A stretch of DNA of 64,000 nucleotides from Kosakonia sp. H02. GTDB taxonomy: Bacteria > Pseudomonadota > Gammaproteobacteria > Enterobacterales > Enterobacteriaceae. A model generated the notes under the pieces. The model searched no databases. It worked only from the letters and a program-made list of their open reading frames with translations, and was not told where the DNA came from. The stretch lies in NCBI GenBank assembly GCA_030704225.1, contig CP131915.1:4340001-4404000 (forward strand). Reading direction: 5' to 3'. Shown here one piece after another: positions 36,439 through 45,098 of this stretch. How positions within the stretch are numbered: the stretch's first letter is position 1; each line of letters starts with the position of its first letter. Position numbers and translations under genes: made by a program.

Positions 36439-38478
36439 TTGGCTGTTCGCCTGGCTTATCCCTGGAACGCGCCGCGCGCCGCCATCGCCAGCCCTTATCT
36501 GACTCACGCCGAACAACAGCGCCGCAACCAGCATATTGCGGCGCTGTTGCAGGCGCGTCATGCGCTGGCACTCCAGCCTGAATGCGTGCGGGTGTCCATT
36601 TCCCGCGCGGCAGATGCACTGGAAAAAGCGCAGGGTGCGGCGCGCGCCCACGCTTATTTGCTGCGTTTTTTTCAACGCACACTTCCTGGGCTTCAGGCGG
36701 TCACGCAGCGCTATCAGCTAAACCCCCTGCAATCGCGCGTCTCAAAAGCCGTGTTTAAAGGCCACTTCGACACGGCTGTCCAGCAGGATTTAGCCCACCG
36801 CTTAGTCTCGCTCTTAACCCGCTACAACCAGCTGCCGGATATGGCAAAGACCAGCATCGACCGGCTGGCCGGGGATATCGCCCATTTTATTCGCGGTGAA
36901 CTGGCAAATATTGAAAACGTTGCCGAAAGCGAGCTGAAAACCCTGCACCGCTGGTATATGCACGCGGGCTTCATTGCCCTGCAATTTAACGTCACGCCGC
37001 CGCACTGGCAGCGGGTAACGCAAAAACGGGCCTGTGCCGAAGATATCGCCCCGGCGGTGATCCGCCTGTTCAGTGAACAGTGGTGGCGCGGGCATCTTCG
37101 GCGCACCGCCGCCCAGTGGCGGGAACATTTGCACATTGCGCTTGGCAACGTCAGTAAGAAAAAACAGCCCTACGCCAGCCAGGATTGCGTCACCGCCTGG
37201 CGTGAACAAAAACGCCGTCATCGTGAGTTTCTTAAAAGCATGGAACTGGAAGATGAAGAGGGAAACCGTATCAGCCTTATCGATAAGCACGACGGATCGG
37301 TGGCGAACCCGGCAATCCGCCGTTGCGAGCTGATGACGCGCATTCGCGGCTTCGAGACCATCTGCCAGAGTCTGGGTTACGTGGGTGAGTTTTACACCCT
37401 GACCGCGCCTTCAGCCTGGCATGCGACCACCCGCGCGGGCCACCGTAACCCAAAATGGAACGGCGCCAGCCCGGCGCAAACACAGGGTTACTTTACCCGT
37501 ATGTGGGCGCGCATTCGCGCCAAATTGCACCGCAGCGGCCTGCGCATTTTTGGCATCCGCGTGGCCGAACCGCACCACGACGGCACACCGCACTGGCATT
37601 TGCTGCTGTTTATGCAACCGCAAGATACGGCGAACGTGCGCGCGATCCTCGGGGATTTCACCATGCAGCAAGATGCGCATGAGTTGCGCAGCGAAAAAGC
37701 GAAAAAAGCGCGTTTTCATGTCGACGCCATCGATGCGCAAAAAGGCAGCGCCACCGGCTATGTGGCGAAATATATCGCCAAGAATATCGATGGCTATGCT
37801 CTTGATAACGAAATCGACAACGAAACTGATGCGCCGCTAAAAGAGAGCGCCTGTGCGGTTTCCGCGTGGGCTGCCCGCTGGCATATCCGCCAGTTTCAGT
37901 TTGTCGGCGGTGCGCCCGTTACCGTCTATCGTGAACTGCGAAAAATGGCAGACAGCGCAACAGCCCAGGGGTTAAGTGTGGAATTCGCTCAGGCGCATGA
38001 CGCCGCCGATGCCGGGGACTGGGCCGGGTACGTGAATGCCCAGGGCGGGCCGTTTGTCCGCCGTGACGATTTGCAGGTACGCACACTGTATGAAACCGAA
38101 GAGGGTTTTAACCAATATGGCGAGCCGACCGTGCGCATCCGTGGAGTGTACGACACCGCCGTCGGCAGCGGGTCGCCCATTCTGACCCGCTTAAAAAAAT
38201 GGACGATCGTGCCAAAGCGTGCAGAGGTTGCTGTTCAGGGCGCAACTGCGCCCTCTTGGAGTTCTGTCAATAACTGTACGCCCTTCGAACCCGGCACATC
38301 GCTGAACCGGTATCAGCGTCGTCAGCTCACCGGCTGGCTGCGGCACGATATCCTCAACGAGCAGAAAGTGCGGCGAAAAGAGAGGATTAATATCATTAAG
38401 AATAATCACTTTCTAGCAGACGATTCACGGCAAGAATATTTAATGATTCACAATACTGGTTTTTTATCAGCGACATAG
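36439..38478 (+). CDS. P2 gpA-like rolling-circle replication initiator
   Basis: 679 residues from a TTG start directly after the zinc-finger gene. The HUH metal motif (HHDGTPHWHLLLF, His near residue 380-386) and the two catalytic tyrosines in YVAKYIAKN (about residues 441 and 445) match P2 gpA, which nicks the origin and starts replication. P2 gpA is 761 residues. The last ~45 codons (from about 38345) are AT-rich and unlike the rest, so the C-terminus may have been replaced at a recombination point. That is also where the head genes should begin to the right. Confidence 0.88.
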   Translation: MAVRLAYPWNAPRAAIASPYLTHAEQQRRNQHIAALLQARHALALQPECVRVSISRAADALEKAQGAARAHAYLLRFFQRTLPGLQAVTQRYQLNPLQSRVSKAVFKGHFDTAVQQDLAHRLVSLLTRYNQLPDMAKTSIDRLAGDIAHFIRGELANIENVAESELKTLHRWYMHAGFIALQFNVTPPHWQRVTQKRACAEDIAPAVIRLFSEQWWRGHLRRTAAQWREHLHIALGNVSKKKQPYASQDCVTAWREQKRRHREFLKSMELEDEEGNRISLIDKHDGSVANPAIRRCELMTRIRGFETICQSLGYVGEFYTLTAPSAWHATTRAGHRNPKWNGASPAQTQGYFTRMWARIRAKLHRSGLRIFGIRVAEPHHDGTPHWHLLLFMQPQDTANVRAILGDFTMQQDAHELRSEKAKKARFHVDAIDAQKGSATGYVAKYIAKNIDGYALDNEIDNETDAPLKESACAVSAWAARWHIRQFQFVGGAPVTVYRELRKMADSATAQGLSVEFAQAHDAADAGDWAGYVNAQGGPFVRRDDLQVRTLYETEEGFNQYGEPTVRIRGVYDTAVGSGSPILTRLKKWTIVPKRAEVAVQGATAPSWSSVNNCTPFEPGTSLNRYQRRQLTGWLRHDILNEQKVRRKERINIIKNNHFLADDSRQEYLMIHNTGFLSAT

Positions 38479-38525
38479 TGATGAAACAAAATAATCTTCG
38501 CTTCCCATAAATATCCAGCCTATGA

Positions 38526-38545
38526 TACTGTATAAACATACAGTA
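38526..38545 (+). promoter_or_regulatory. LexA box (SOS operator)
   Basis: TACTGTATAAACATACAGTA is a nearly perfect LexA site (consensus TACTGTATATATATACAGTA). It ends 22 bp before the ATG of the small gene at 38568 and overlaps its likely -10 region, so LexA should block it until DNA damage. Confidence 0.93.
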
Positions 38546-38567
38546 AGAGAATTCATGAGAGGAATTC

Positions 38568-38753
38568 ATGGTCTTTGAACGACTAAATCAGACTCAGCAC
38601 AAATGGGCATGCGTGCAATTCATTGCCGAGGTGTCGCTTATTGCTAACTGCAAACCCTCCGATCTGAAGCTGGCCCTGAGCCTGATTGCAGACCTGGCAG
38701 AAAGCGAGAATACAAAGCCTGATGACGAGGATATTTTTTACAAAGCCGAATAG
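38568..38753 (+). CDS. Small SOS-controlled phage protein, candidate antirepressor
   Basis: 61 residues, MVFERLNQTQHKWACVQFIAEVSLIANCKPSD..., mostly helical and acidic at the C-terminus. I do not recognise a family with confidence. GAGAGGA stands before the ATG and a LexA box just upstream. In P2-group phages such as 186 and Fels-2, a LexA-controlled gene (tum) encodes the antirepressor that inactivates CI. This gene could do the same, but that is inference from its control region alone. Confidence 0.6.
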   Translation: MVFERLNQTQHKWACVQFIAEVSLIANCKPSDLKLALSLIADLAESENTKPDDEDIFYKAE

Positions 38754-38790
38754 CCCGCCGCCATTCCCCTCTGGCCGTAATCACACTACA

Positions 38791-38820
38791 CACCGGGCTT
38801 TGCCGTCATAAAGCCCGGTG
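38791..38820. terminator. GC-rich hairpin after the SOS gene
   Basis: A perfect 10-bp stem CACCGGGCTT / AAGCCCGGTG with a 10-base loop. There is no clear T run, so it may be a weak terminator or mRNA-stabilising hairpin. It separates the SOS gene from the late promoter of X. Confidence 0.5.
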
Positions 38821-38853
38821 CGCTCATTTCCCCTTTTCACGCCCCCTCCCCTG

Positions 38854-38887
38854 TTGTGCCAGCCACAACCCAGCCCGGATCAATAGC
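38854..38887 (+). promoter_or_regulatory. Ogr-type late promoter of the X-lysis-R operon
   Basis: TTGT-N12-CCAG-N8-AATAGC, with the same spacing as blocks upstream of both fibre genes and FI. It starts 102 bp before gene X. P2 late promoters carry a TGT/ACA-type dyad near -55 bound by Ogr. The core also forms GTTGTG-N5-CACAAC. Confidence 0.75.
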
Positions 38888-38955
38888 GTCCATCGCCTTC
38901 TGCCGGGAGACTTAACACTGGAAAAAACCTTCCGGATGGTAAGAGAAGCGAAACG

Positions 38956-39159
38956 ATGAATGCGATTACACAACAAGGCGATACCCTCGATGTTCTTTGC
39001 CTGCGCTATTACGGGCGTACGCAGGGTGTCGTAGAAACCGTGCTGGCTGCCAATCCCGGGCTTGCGGAACTGGGCGTCGTGCTGCCGCATGGTACGCAGG
39101 TCAATCTGCCCGAAGTCCCGGTTCAGGCGGCGCAGGAAACGGTGAATCTATGGGCGTAA
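38956..39159 (+). CDS. X: P2 gpX-like tail protein (LysM-like)
   Basis: 67 residues, the same length as P2 gpX, MNAITQQGDTLDVLCLRYYGRTQGVVETVLAANPGL. It has a LysM-like fold and is needed for tail assembly. In P2 it follows the capsid gene L. Here no head gene precedes it, and the late promoter lies directly upstream. It overlaps the holin gene by 10 bp. Confidence 0.92.
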   Translation: MNAITQQGDTLDVLCLRYYGRTQGVVETVLAANPGLAELGVVLPHGTQVNLPEVPVQAAQETVNLWA

Positions 39160-39371
39160 GTATCGAAAAAATCAGCTCATCGCTGGCGTACTGGATAAGC
39201 GTCGCTCTGACCTTTTTCGGTGCGATGACGCCGCAAGATTTCGCTGCTTACTTCGGCGCGCTGGGTGTCGCCTTCACCGTTGGCGTGAACTGGTATTACC
39301 GGCGTAAAAGTTATTTATTCCTCAAATCCTGCGCGGTCAGCCAGGAGGTGGTGAATGGGCTTACCCGTTAA
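39150..39371 (+). CDS. Phage holin
   Basis: 73 residues starting MGVSIEKISSSLAYW, with two hydrophobic helices (about residues 11-27 and 31-47, separated by AMTPQDFAAYF) and a basic tail (YYRRKSYLFLK). This is a small class II pinholin-like pattern rather than P2 gpY. It releases the SAR endolysin encoded next. The ATG at 39150 lies inside the end of X; the frame is open upstream but that part is X shadow. Confidence 0.8.
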   Translation: MGVSIEKISSSLAYWISVALTFFGAMTPQDFAAYFGALGVAFTVGVNWYYRRKSYLFLKSCAVSQEVVNGLTR

Positions 39372-39864
39372 ACGCTGTAGCGCCGCTGCCGTGCTGGCGC
39401 TGGCGGTGTTGCTCCCCAATTTTCGTCTGCTGCATACCTCGCAACAGGGGCTGGCGCTGATTGCCGATCTCGAAGGTTGCCGCCTGCGTCCTTATCAATG
39501 CAGCGCGGGCGTCTGGACCTCGGGCATTGGCCACACGGCGAATGTCATGCCGAAACGCGATATCAGCGAGAAAGAGGCCGCCGTGAACATGGTGGCCGAT
39601 GTGCTGCATGTTGAGCGTGATTTGGCAAATTGTGTGCCGGTTGAGATGCCCGATCGGGTGTATGACGCCGTCGTCAGTTTCGCCTTTAACGTCGGCAGCG
39701 GCGCGGCCTGCGCCTCAACGCTTGCCTGGTTTCTCAGACATAAGCAGTGGAAGCAGGCCTGCGAACAACTGCCGCGCTGGACATTCGTCAACGGCGTGCG
39801 CAACCGCGGGCTGGAAAACCGCCGCCAGCGCGAAAGCGCGTGGTGTTTGCAGGGGGCAAAATGA
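39355..39864 (+). CDS. SAR endolysin (GH24 lysozyme), P2 K-like
   Basis: 169 residues. A hydrophobic, weakly cleaved N-terminal segment (AAAVLALAVLLPNF) is a signal-arrest-release element. The catalytic Glu lies in LEGCRLRPYQCSAGVWTSGIGHT-type sequence, with the E-x8-C-x5-T variant seen in P21/P2-like enzymes. It cuts peptidoglycan for cell lysis and particle release. It overlaps the holin gene by 17 bp and lysB by 4 bp. Confidence 0.92.
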   Translation: MGLPVKRCSAAAVLALAVLLPNFRLLHTSQQGLALIADLEGCRLRPYQCSAGVWTSGIGHTANVMPKRDISEKEAAVNMVADVLHVERDLANCVPVEMPDRVYDAVVSFAFNVGSGAACASTLAWFLRHKQWKQACEQLPRWTFVNGVRNRGLENRRQRESAWCLQGAK

Positions 39865-40286
39865 GCGCCCGTCTCGTCGCCCTGCTGCTGGCCGCGCTGG
39901 GTCTGCTGTGGCTGATTCAGCAAAACCATGCATTACGGGCGTCACTGACGCAATCCCAACAGCTTACGCGCGAGCAAAACGACACCATCGTTCGGCTTAA
40001 AACCACCCTGAACGCCGCCGCCTCTTTGGCCGAGAAAAATCAGCAGGCGCAAGTGACGCTGCGCCAGCATCTCAATGCGGCAAGCGCTCAGGCCGTGCTA
40101 CGTGAGCAAGCGATTACAAGGTTGATAAATGAAAATGATGCGTTTCGCCGCTGGTACAGCGCTGAGCTACCTGTTGCTGTGCGCCGGGTGCACCAGCGCC
40201 CCGCCTGCCCCTCCGCCGGTCATTGTTTACAACAGTTGCCCGCAGGTCAGCCTGTGTCCGATGCCGGGAAGCGATCCGCAAACTAA
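39861..40286 (+). CDS. lysB: LysB (Rz-like i-spanin)
   Basis: 141 residues, starting MSARLVALLLAALGLLWLIQQ: an N-terminal membrane anchor followed by a long coiled coil (about residues 25-95, rich in Gln/Leu heptads). It spans the periplasm and works with LysC to breach the outer membrane. The ATG overlaps the endolysin stop (ATGA). The longer frame from 39747 is only a shadow of the endolysin gene. Confidence 0.88.
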   Translation: MSARLVALLLAALGLLWLIQQNHALRASLTQSQQLTREQNDTIVRLKTTLNAAASLAEKNQQAQVTLRQHLNAASAQAVLREQAITRLINENDAFRRWYSAELPVAVRRVHQRPACPSAGHCLQQLPAGQPVSDAGKRSAN

Positions 40287-40419
40287 TGGCGATTTGAGCG
40301 CCGATATTCGCCGGCTTGAGCGCGCGCTGGAGCAGTGCGCATTACAGGTCGAAACCCTTAAACACTGCCAGGATGAGATAAATGCTAAAACCCAACTCGC
40401 TGCGCACCGCCCTGATTGA
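40129..40419 (+). CDS. lysC: LysC (Rz1-like o-spanin lipoprotein)
   Basis: 96 residues with a lipobox (LLLCAGC) and a Pro-rich stretch (APPAPPP), the pattern of Rz1 o-spanins. The gene starts inside lysB in another frame and overlaps it by 158 bp, the usual nested arrangement. Its end overlaps gene R by 38 bp. Confidence 0.88.
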   Translation: MKMMRFAAGTALSYLLLCAGCTSAPPAPPPVIVYNSCPQVSLCPMPGSDPQTNGDLSADIRRLERALEQCALQVETLKHCQDEINAKTQLAAHRPD

Positions 40420-40849
40420 CGCCGTTCCGGTGCTGCACGATACCCCTTCAATGCTGCGTCTGTGGGTGGATAAAGGCACGAACACCGCCACGCTTGCCAC
40501 CTCGTTATCGTTTGAAAAACAGTTCAGCCTCAATGTCACCGTGAGCGGCTTTGCCGGTGACATCGACACGCTTTTCGTGCCGGTGATGGTGTGGCTGCGC
40601 GACAACCAGCCTGACATTCTCACGGTCGAGGCGGGTCAAAAAGGCGGCTTTAGCTGGTCGCTGCTGACGAACAGCGATGGCACGCAGGATGTGAGCATCA
40701 TTTTGCAACTGACCGAGCGCACCCAGGTGAAAGAGGTCAATGGCGTGCTGCAAGCCGAAACGCTGCCGGAACCGCTGCCGCCGGTGCCCGTCACCCGCCC
40801 GAAAGAGCTCTATATCAGCGGCGAACTGGTCAGCCGCTGGCAGGAGTAA
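40382..40849 (+). CDS. R: P2 gpR-like tail completion protein
   Basis: 155 residues, the length of P2 gpR, starting MLKPNSLRTALIDAVPVLHD. In P2, R and S act at the head-proximal end of the tail. Here only R is kept: S, which should follow, is missing, and V begins 98 bp later. Confidence 0.92.
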   Translation: MLKPNSLRTALIDAVPVLHDTPSMLRLWVDKGTNTATLATSLSFEKQFSLNVTVSGFAGDIDTLFVPVMVWLRDNQPDILTVEAGQKGGFSWSLLTNSDGTQDVSIILQLTERTQVKEVNGVLQAETLPEPLPPVPVTRPKELYISGELVSRWQE

Positions 40850-40880
40850 TTGCCGACACACCGTTTCGGCCGAGGCCGCG

Positions 40881-40914
40881 TTGTGCCAAAAGCCGGACAG
40901 CCTTGTTCAATTTT
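40881..40914 (+). promoter_or_regulatory. Weaker Ogr-type late promoter upstream of V
   Basis: TTGT-N12-ACAG-N8-AATTTT. The TTGT dyad and spacing agree with the other late promoters, but the AATAGC block is degenerate. It lies 66 bp before gene V. P2 has its PV promoter at the same place. Confidence 0.55.
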
Positions 40915-40946
40915 CAAAACCGGGGATGCAGAGCATCATTTCGCTT

Positions 40947-41582
40947 ATGAACAGACAACTCTCGCTTCACGAACTGGCGCGCCAGCTTCGCAATATGATC
41001 CGCACCGGCATTATCGTCGAAATCGACCTTAACGCCGGACGTTGCCGGGTACAAACCGGCGGTATCGTCACGCAATGGTTGCAGTGGCTGACGCATCGCG
41101 CCGGGCACTCGCGCAGCTGGTGGGCACCGTCCATTGGCGAGCAGGTGTTATTGCTGGCGGTCGGTGGAGAACTCGACACCGCGTTTGTGCTGCCGGGTAT
41201 TTACGCTAACGATAACCCGGCGCCGTCGGCCTCGGCAGATGCCTGGCATGTCGCCTTTCCGGATGGCGCAGTGTTCGAATATGAACCGCAGAGTAGCGCG
41301 CTGAAAGTCAGCGGCATCAAAACCGCCGATATCACCGCTTCACAATCTCTTACCGCCAGCGTGCCGGAAGTGGTGGTGAAAGCCAGCACCCGCATCACGC
41401 TCGATACGCCGGAAGTGGTCTGCACCAACAAGCTGATTACCGCCACGCTGGAGGTGCAAAAAGGCGGCACGATGAGCGGCGATATCGCCCACAGCGGCGG
41501 TTCGCTGTCATCCAATGGCAAAGTACTGCACAGCCATAAACACCCCGGCGACAGCGGCGGAACCACAGGAGCGCCTTTATGA
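40947..41582 (+). CDS. V: P2 gpV-like baseplate spike protein
   Basis: 211 residues, starting MNRQLSLHELARQLRNMIRTG, the length of P2 gpV. It has an OB-fold domain (VDLNAGRCRVQTGG-type) and a C-terminal beta helix ending in HSHKHPGDSGGTTGAPL, whose HxH motif binds iron at the spike tip. gpV pierces the outer membrane. The start at 40947 follows the P2 homologue; an in-frame ATG at 40926 is possible. Confidence 0.95.
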   Translation: MNRQLSLHELARQLRNMIRTGIIVEIDLNAGRCRVQTGGIVTQWLQWLTHRAGHSRSWWAPSIGEQVLLLAVGGELDTAFVLPGIYANDNPAPSASADAWHVAFPDGAVFEYEPQSSALKVSGIKTADITASQSLTASVPEVVVKASTRITLDTPEVVCTNKLITATLEVQKGGTMSGDIAHSGGSLSSNGKVLHSHKHPGDSGGTTGAPL

Positions 41583-41926
41583 CAGCCCGATATTCAGGCC
41601 TGAGCCGCACGACCGGGCGCAGCCTTACCGATACCGATCATATCCGCCAGAGCATCAGCGATATTTTGCGCACGCCAGTTGGCTCGCGGGTGATGCGCCG
41701 GGATTATGGTTCGCTGCTGTTTGAGATGCTCGATCAGCCACAAACCCCGGCGCTGGCGCTGCAAATCCAGTCCGCCTGTTATATGGCGCTGTTGCAATGG
41801 GAGCCGCGTATCACCCTGAGCGCGGTGACAATTGAGCGCCAGTTCGACGGCAAAATGGTTGTTAATCTGACCGGCCAGCTTACCCGCACCGGTGAATCCC
41901 TTTCGCTAACCCTTCCAGTGAGTTAA
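41579..41926 (+). CDS. W: P2 gpW-like baseplate protein (gp25 fold)
   Basis: 115 residues, the P2 gpW length. MTARYSGLSRTTGRSLTDTDHIRQSISDIL and SRVMRRDYGSLL are typical. It is a gp25-like baseplate wedge subunit. Overlaps V by 4 bp (ATGA). Confidence 0.95.
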   Translation: MTARYSGLSRTTGRSLTDTDHIRQSISDILRTPVGSRVMRRDYGSLLFEMLDQPQTPALALQIQSACYMALLQWEPRITLSAVTIERQFDGKMVVNLTGQLTRTGESLSLTLPVS

Positions 41927-41930
41927 AACC

Positions 41931-42839
41931 ATGCCGATTATCGATCTGAGCCAACTGCCCGCGCCCAATGTGGTCGAGGCGCTGGATTACGAAAGCATCC
42001 TTGATGAGCGTAAAACCACGTTAATCTCCCTGTTTCCCGCCGATGAGCAAGAGGCGATTGCCCGCACGCTGGCGCTGGAATCTGAACCGTTAACCAAGTT
42101 TCTTGAAGAGAACGCGTACCGCGAGGTGACCTGGCGTCAACGGGTGAACGAAGCCGCCCGCGCGGTGATGCTGGCGTATGCCTCGAGTCACGACCTTGAT
42201 GTCGTCGCGGCGAACAGCAACACCGCACGCCTGGTGGTCACCCCGGCGGATGAGAGCACCATCCCACCGACCGCTGCGGTTATGGAGTCAGACACGGATT
42301 TGCGTCTGCGCGCTCAGCAGGCGTTTGAAGGGTTGAGCGTTGCCGGGCCGGTTGGCGCGTATGAGTATCATGGCCGCAGCGCCGATGGCCGCGTGGCCGA
42401 TATTTCGGTCATCAGCCCGACCCCGGCTTGTGTCACGATTTCGGTGCTTTCCCGCGAGGGCGACGGCAGCGCCAGCGACGCGTTACTGACCATTGTTGAA
42501 AAGGCGCTGAATGCGGAAGAGGTGCGCCCGGTCGGCGATCGCGTCACGGTGCAGAGTGCGCAGATTGTGCCCTACGAGATTGACGCGACGCTCTATTTTT
42601 ACCCAGGCCCCGAATCCGAGCCCATCCGCCAGGCGGCAGAGCAGAAACTGAAAACTTACATCAGTGCACAGCGCCGTCTGGGACGCGATATCCGCCAGTC
42701 GGCGATTTATGCCGCCCTGCATGTTGAAGGTGTTCAGCGCGTGGAGCTGAATGCGCCGCAAAGTGACATTGTGCTTGACCAGAGCCAGGCGTCCTGGTGC
42801 ACGGCGTGGAAGATAAATGCCGGAGGTACCGATGAATGA
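41931..42839 (+). CDS. J: P2 gpJ-like baseplate wedge protein
   Basis: 302 residues, the P2 gpJ length, starting MPIIDLSQLPAPNVVEALDYE. It belongs to the Baseplate_J family and links wedges at the baseplate edge, where fibre proteins attach through I. The end overlaps gene I by 8 bp. Confidence 0.95.
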   Translation: MPIIDLSQLPAPNVVEALDYESILDERKTTLISLFPADEQEAIARTLALESEPLTKFLEENAYREVTWRQRVNEAARAVMLAYASSHDLDVVAANSNTARLVVTPADESTIPPTAAVMESDTDLRLRAQQAFEGLSVAGPVGAYEYHGRSADGRVADISVISPTPACVTISVLSREGDGSASDALLTIVEKALNAEEVRPVGDRVTVQSAQIVPYEIDATLYFYPGPESEPIRQAAEQKLKTYISAQRRLGRDIRQSAIYAALHVEGVQRVELNAPQSDIVLDQSQASWCTAWKINAGGTDE

Positions 42840-43443
42840 TGACCGTCTGCTGCCTGTTGGCTCATCGGTACTTGAGGTGGCGGCAGCACAAGCGGCGGCG
42901 CACATTGAACGCGTCCCGGTGCCGCTGCGCGCGTTATGGGATCCGCTAACCTGCCCCGCTGAATTGCTGCCTTATCTGGCCTGGGCGATGTCCGTGGATC
43001 GCTGGGATTTTAACTGGCCGGAAGCCACCAAGCGTAAGGTGATCGCCTCATCCTTTTTTATTCATCAGCACAAAGGGACACTCAGCGCTATTCACCGGGT
43101 GATCGAACCGCTCGGCTTTTTGATTGAACTGCGCGAATGGTGGCAGGACAACGGCGAACCGGGAACTTTCCGGCTGGTGCTCGGCGTGCAGGACAACGGC
43201 ATCACCGATGAAACGTACCAGGAGCTGGAACGGCTGATTAACGATGCCAAACCGGCAAGCCGACATTTGACCGAGCTGAATATCAGCCTGAGTACCAGCG
43301 GCGAATGTTACGTTGGCGCAGCCTGCTATCTCGGCGAAGAGCTGACGGTTTACCCGTACACGCCGGAAGAGATTGTGGTGGGCGGCGAGATTTACCCGGC
43401 CTCGGCCATTCACCTGATTGATGACGTCAAAATCACGACATAA
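42832..43443 (+). CDS. I: P2 gpI-like tail protein
   Basis: 203 residues starting MNDDRLLPVGSSVLEVAA; P2 gpI is about 176. It connects the baseplate to the tail fibre H. GGAGG stands before the ATG at 42832. In P2, H follows directly; here a terminator and then a truncated kup gene follow, and the matching fibre gene starts at 61950 on the other strand. Confidence 0.93.
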   Translation: MNDDRLLPVGSSVLEVAAAQAAAHIERVPVPLRALWDPLTCPAELLPYLAWAMSVDRWDFNWPEATKRKVIASSFFIHQHKGTLSAIHRVIEPLGFLIELREWWQDNGEPGTFRLVLGVQDNGITDETYQELERLINDAKPASRHLTELNISLSTSGECYVGAACYLGEELTVYPYTPEEIVVGGEIYPASAIHLIDDVKITT

Positions 43444-43455
43444 CCCCTCACCTAC

Positions 43456-43479
43456 ACGGGCTTCGGCCCGTTTTTTTTT
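43456..43479 (+). terminator. Terminator after gene I
   Basis: Stem ACGGGC / GCCCGT with a TTCG loop and nine T. The same terminator stands between H2 and FI (59264) and, with one changed base, after the fibre chaperone gene (60559). In each of those cases an Ogr-type promoter follows; here the junction to kup interrupts. Confidence 0.9.
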
Positions 43480-44895
43480 ACGCTGTTGTTTATGATTCAG
43501 AAACACGGTACGGGGTTGGTGGGGAAGCTGTTTGCGCCGATTATGCTGGCGTGGTTTCTGATACTGGCAGTGCTGGGCGCACGCAGCATTATCGCCAACC
43601 CGGAAGTGTTGCAGGCGCTGAACCCGATGTGGGCTGTGCACTTCTTCGTGCAGTACAAAACCATCTCTTTTGTTGCCCTTGGTGCGGTAGTGCTCGCTAT
43701 CACCGGCGTTGAAGCGCTGTATGCGGATATGGGCCACTTCGGCAAACTGCCGATCCGCGTGGCGTGGTTTACCGTAGTGCTGCCTTCGCTGGTGTTGAAT
43801 TACTTTGGTCAGGGCGCGCTACTGCTCAAAACGCCGGAAGCGATCAAAAACCCCTTCTTCCTGCTGGCCCCTGAATGGGCGCTGATCCCAATGCTGATCA
43901 TCGCCACGCTAGCCACGGTCATTGCCTCGCAGGCGGTTATCTCGGGCGTTTTCTCCCTGACCCGCCAGGCCGTGCGTTTGGGCTATTTATCGCCGATGCG
44001 CATTATTCACACCTCGGAAATGGAATCCGGACAGATCTACATCCCGTTTATTAACTGGCTGCTCTATTTCGCGGTTGTGCTGGTTATCGTCAGTTTCGAA
44101 CACTCCAGCAACCTGGCGGCGGCGTACGGGATTGCGGTAACCGGTACGATGGTGCTGACCTCGATTCTTTCCACCACCGTGGCGCGCAAAAACTGGCACT
44201 GGAACAAGATTCTGGTTGGCCTGATTTTGATTTTCTTCCTGTGCGTCGATGTGCCGCTGTTCTCGGCCAACCTCGACAAAATCGTCTCCGGCGGTTGGCT
44301 GCCATTAAGCCTCGGTCTGGTGATGTTCCTGGTGATGACCACCTGGAAAAGCGAGCGTTTTCGCCTGCTGCGCCGGATGCATGAACACGGTAACTCTCTG
44401 GAGGCGATGATTGCGTCGCTGGAGAAATCACCGCCGGTGCGCGTGCCGGGCACGGCGGTGTATATGTCCCGCGCGCTGAACGTTATTCCCTTCGCCATGA
44501 TGCATAACCTCAAACATAACAAGGTGCTGCATGAGCGCGTGATCCTGCTGACCTTGCGCACGGAAGATGCGCCGTATGTGCATAACGTTCGTCGTGTGCA
44601 GATTGAGCAACTTTCGCCGACGTTCTGGCGCGTGGTGGCGAGCTATGGCTGGCGTGAAACGCCAAACGTTGAAGAGGTGTTCCACCGCTGCGGCCTGGAA
44701 GGGCTGACCTGCCGGATGATGGAAACCTCCTTCTTTATGTCCCACGAGTCGCTGATCCTCGGCAAACGCCCGTGGTATCTGCGTCTGCGCGGTAAGCTTT
44801 ATCTGGTGTTGCAACGCAACGCCCTGCGCGCGCCGGATCAGTTTGAAATTCCCCCTAACCGGGTGATTGAACTGGGTACGCAGGTCGAAATTTAA
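43480..44895 (+). pseudogene. kup: 5'-truncated potassium transporter Kup
   Basis: The reading frame matches E. coli Kup from about residue 150 (TLLFMIQKHGT) to the normal C-terminus (VIELGTQVEI). The first ~150 codons are absent, including the GDIGTSPLY segment and the first four transmembrane helices, so the transporter cannot work. Homology to kup begins at 43480, immediately after the T run of a phage terminator. This is a clean breakpoint, not gradual decay. The remaining sequence has no stop or frameshift, so the event is recent or the join is a sequence-assembly artefact. Confidence 0.9.
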
Positions 44896-44902
44896 CCCTG
44901 AG

Positions 44903-44930
44903 AAAACCCCTCTGTAAGAGGGGTTTTTGC
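44903..44930 (+). terminator. Terminator after kup
   Basis: Stem ACCCCTC / GAGGGGT followed by TTTT. Confidence 0.85.
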
Positions 44931-44990
44931 TATCAACCTCCACCGGTTTTGATTAAGAAAGCAGCGCGTTTTTTTTCATCACATCCACAA

Positions 44991-45084
44991 GCGAAACGTT
45001 TCGATAGCGATCACACTTCTGCAATGCCGACGTAGTTTTCAGAACATTCTTCGTACTACACTGCCGTCAGCGAAACGTTTCGCT
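44991..45084 (+). promoter_or_regulatory. rbs operon control region with two RbsR operators and a CRP site candidate
   Basis: CGAAACGTTTCG occurs at 44992-45003 and inside the longer palindrome AGCGAAACGTTTCGCT at 45069-45084, just before rbsD. The latter matches the E. coli RbsR operator. TTCGA-N6-TCACA at 45000-45015 is a partial CRP site. Repression by RbsR without ribose and activation by CRP are expected. Confidence 0.8.
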
Positions 45085-45098
45085 AATGGAGCGGAAAA

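Noticed and set aside
43486..44895. Functional short Kup starting at TTG 43486
   Set aside because: Homology to Kup continues upstream of this codon to the breakpoint, and the missing helices and GDIGTSPLY segment are essential to the family.
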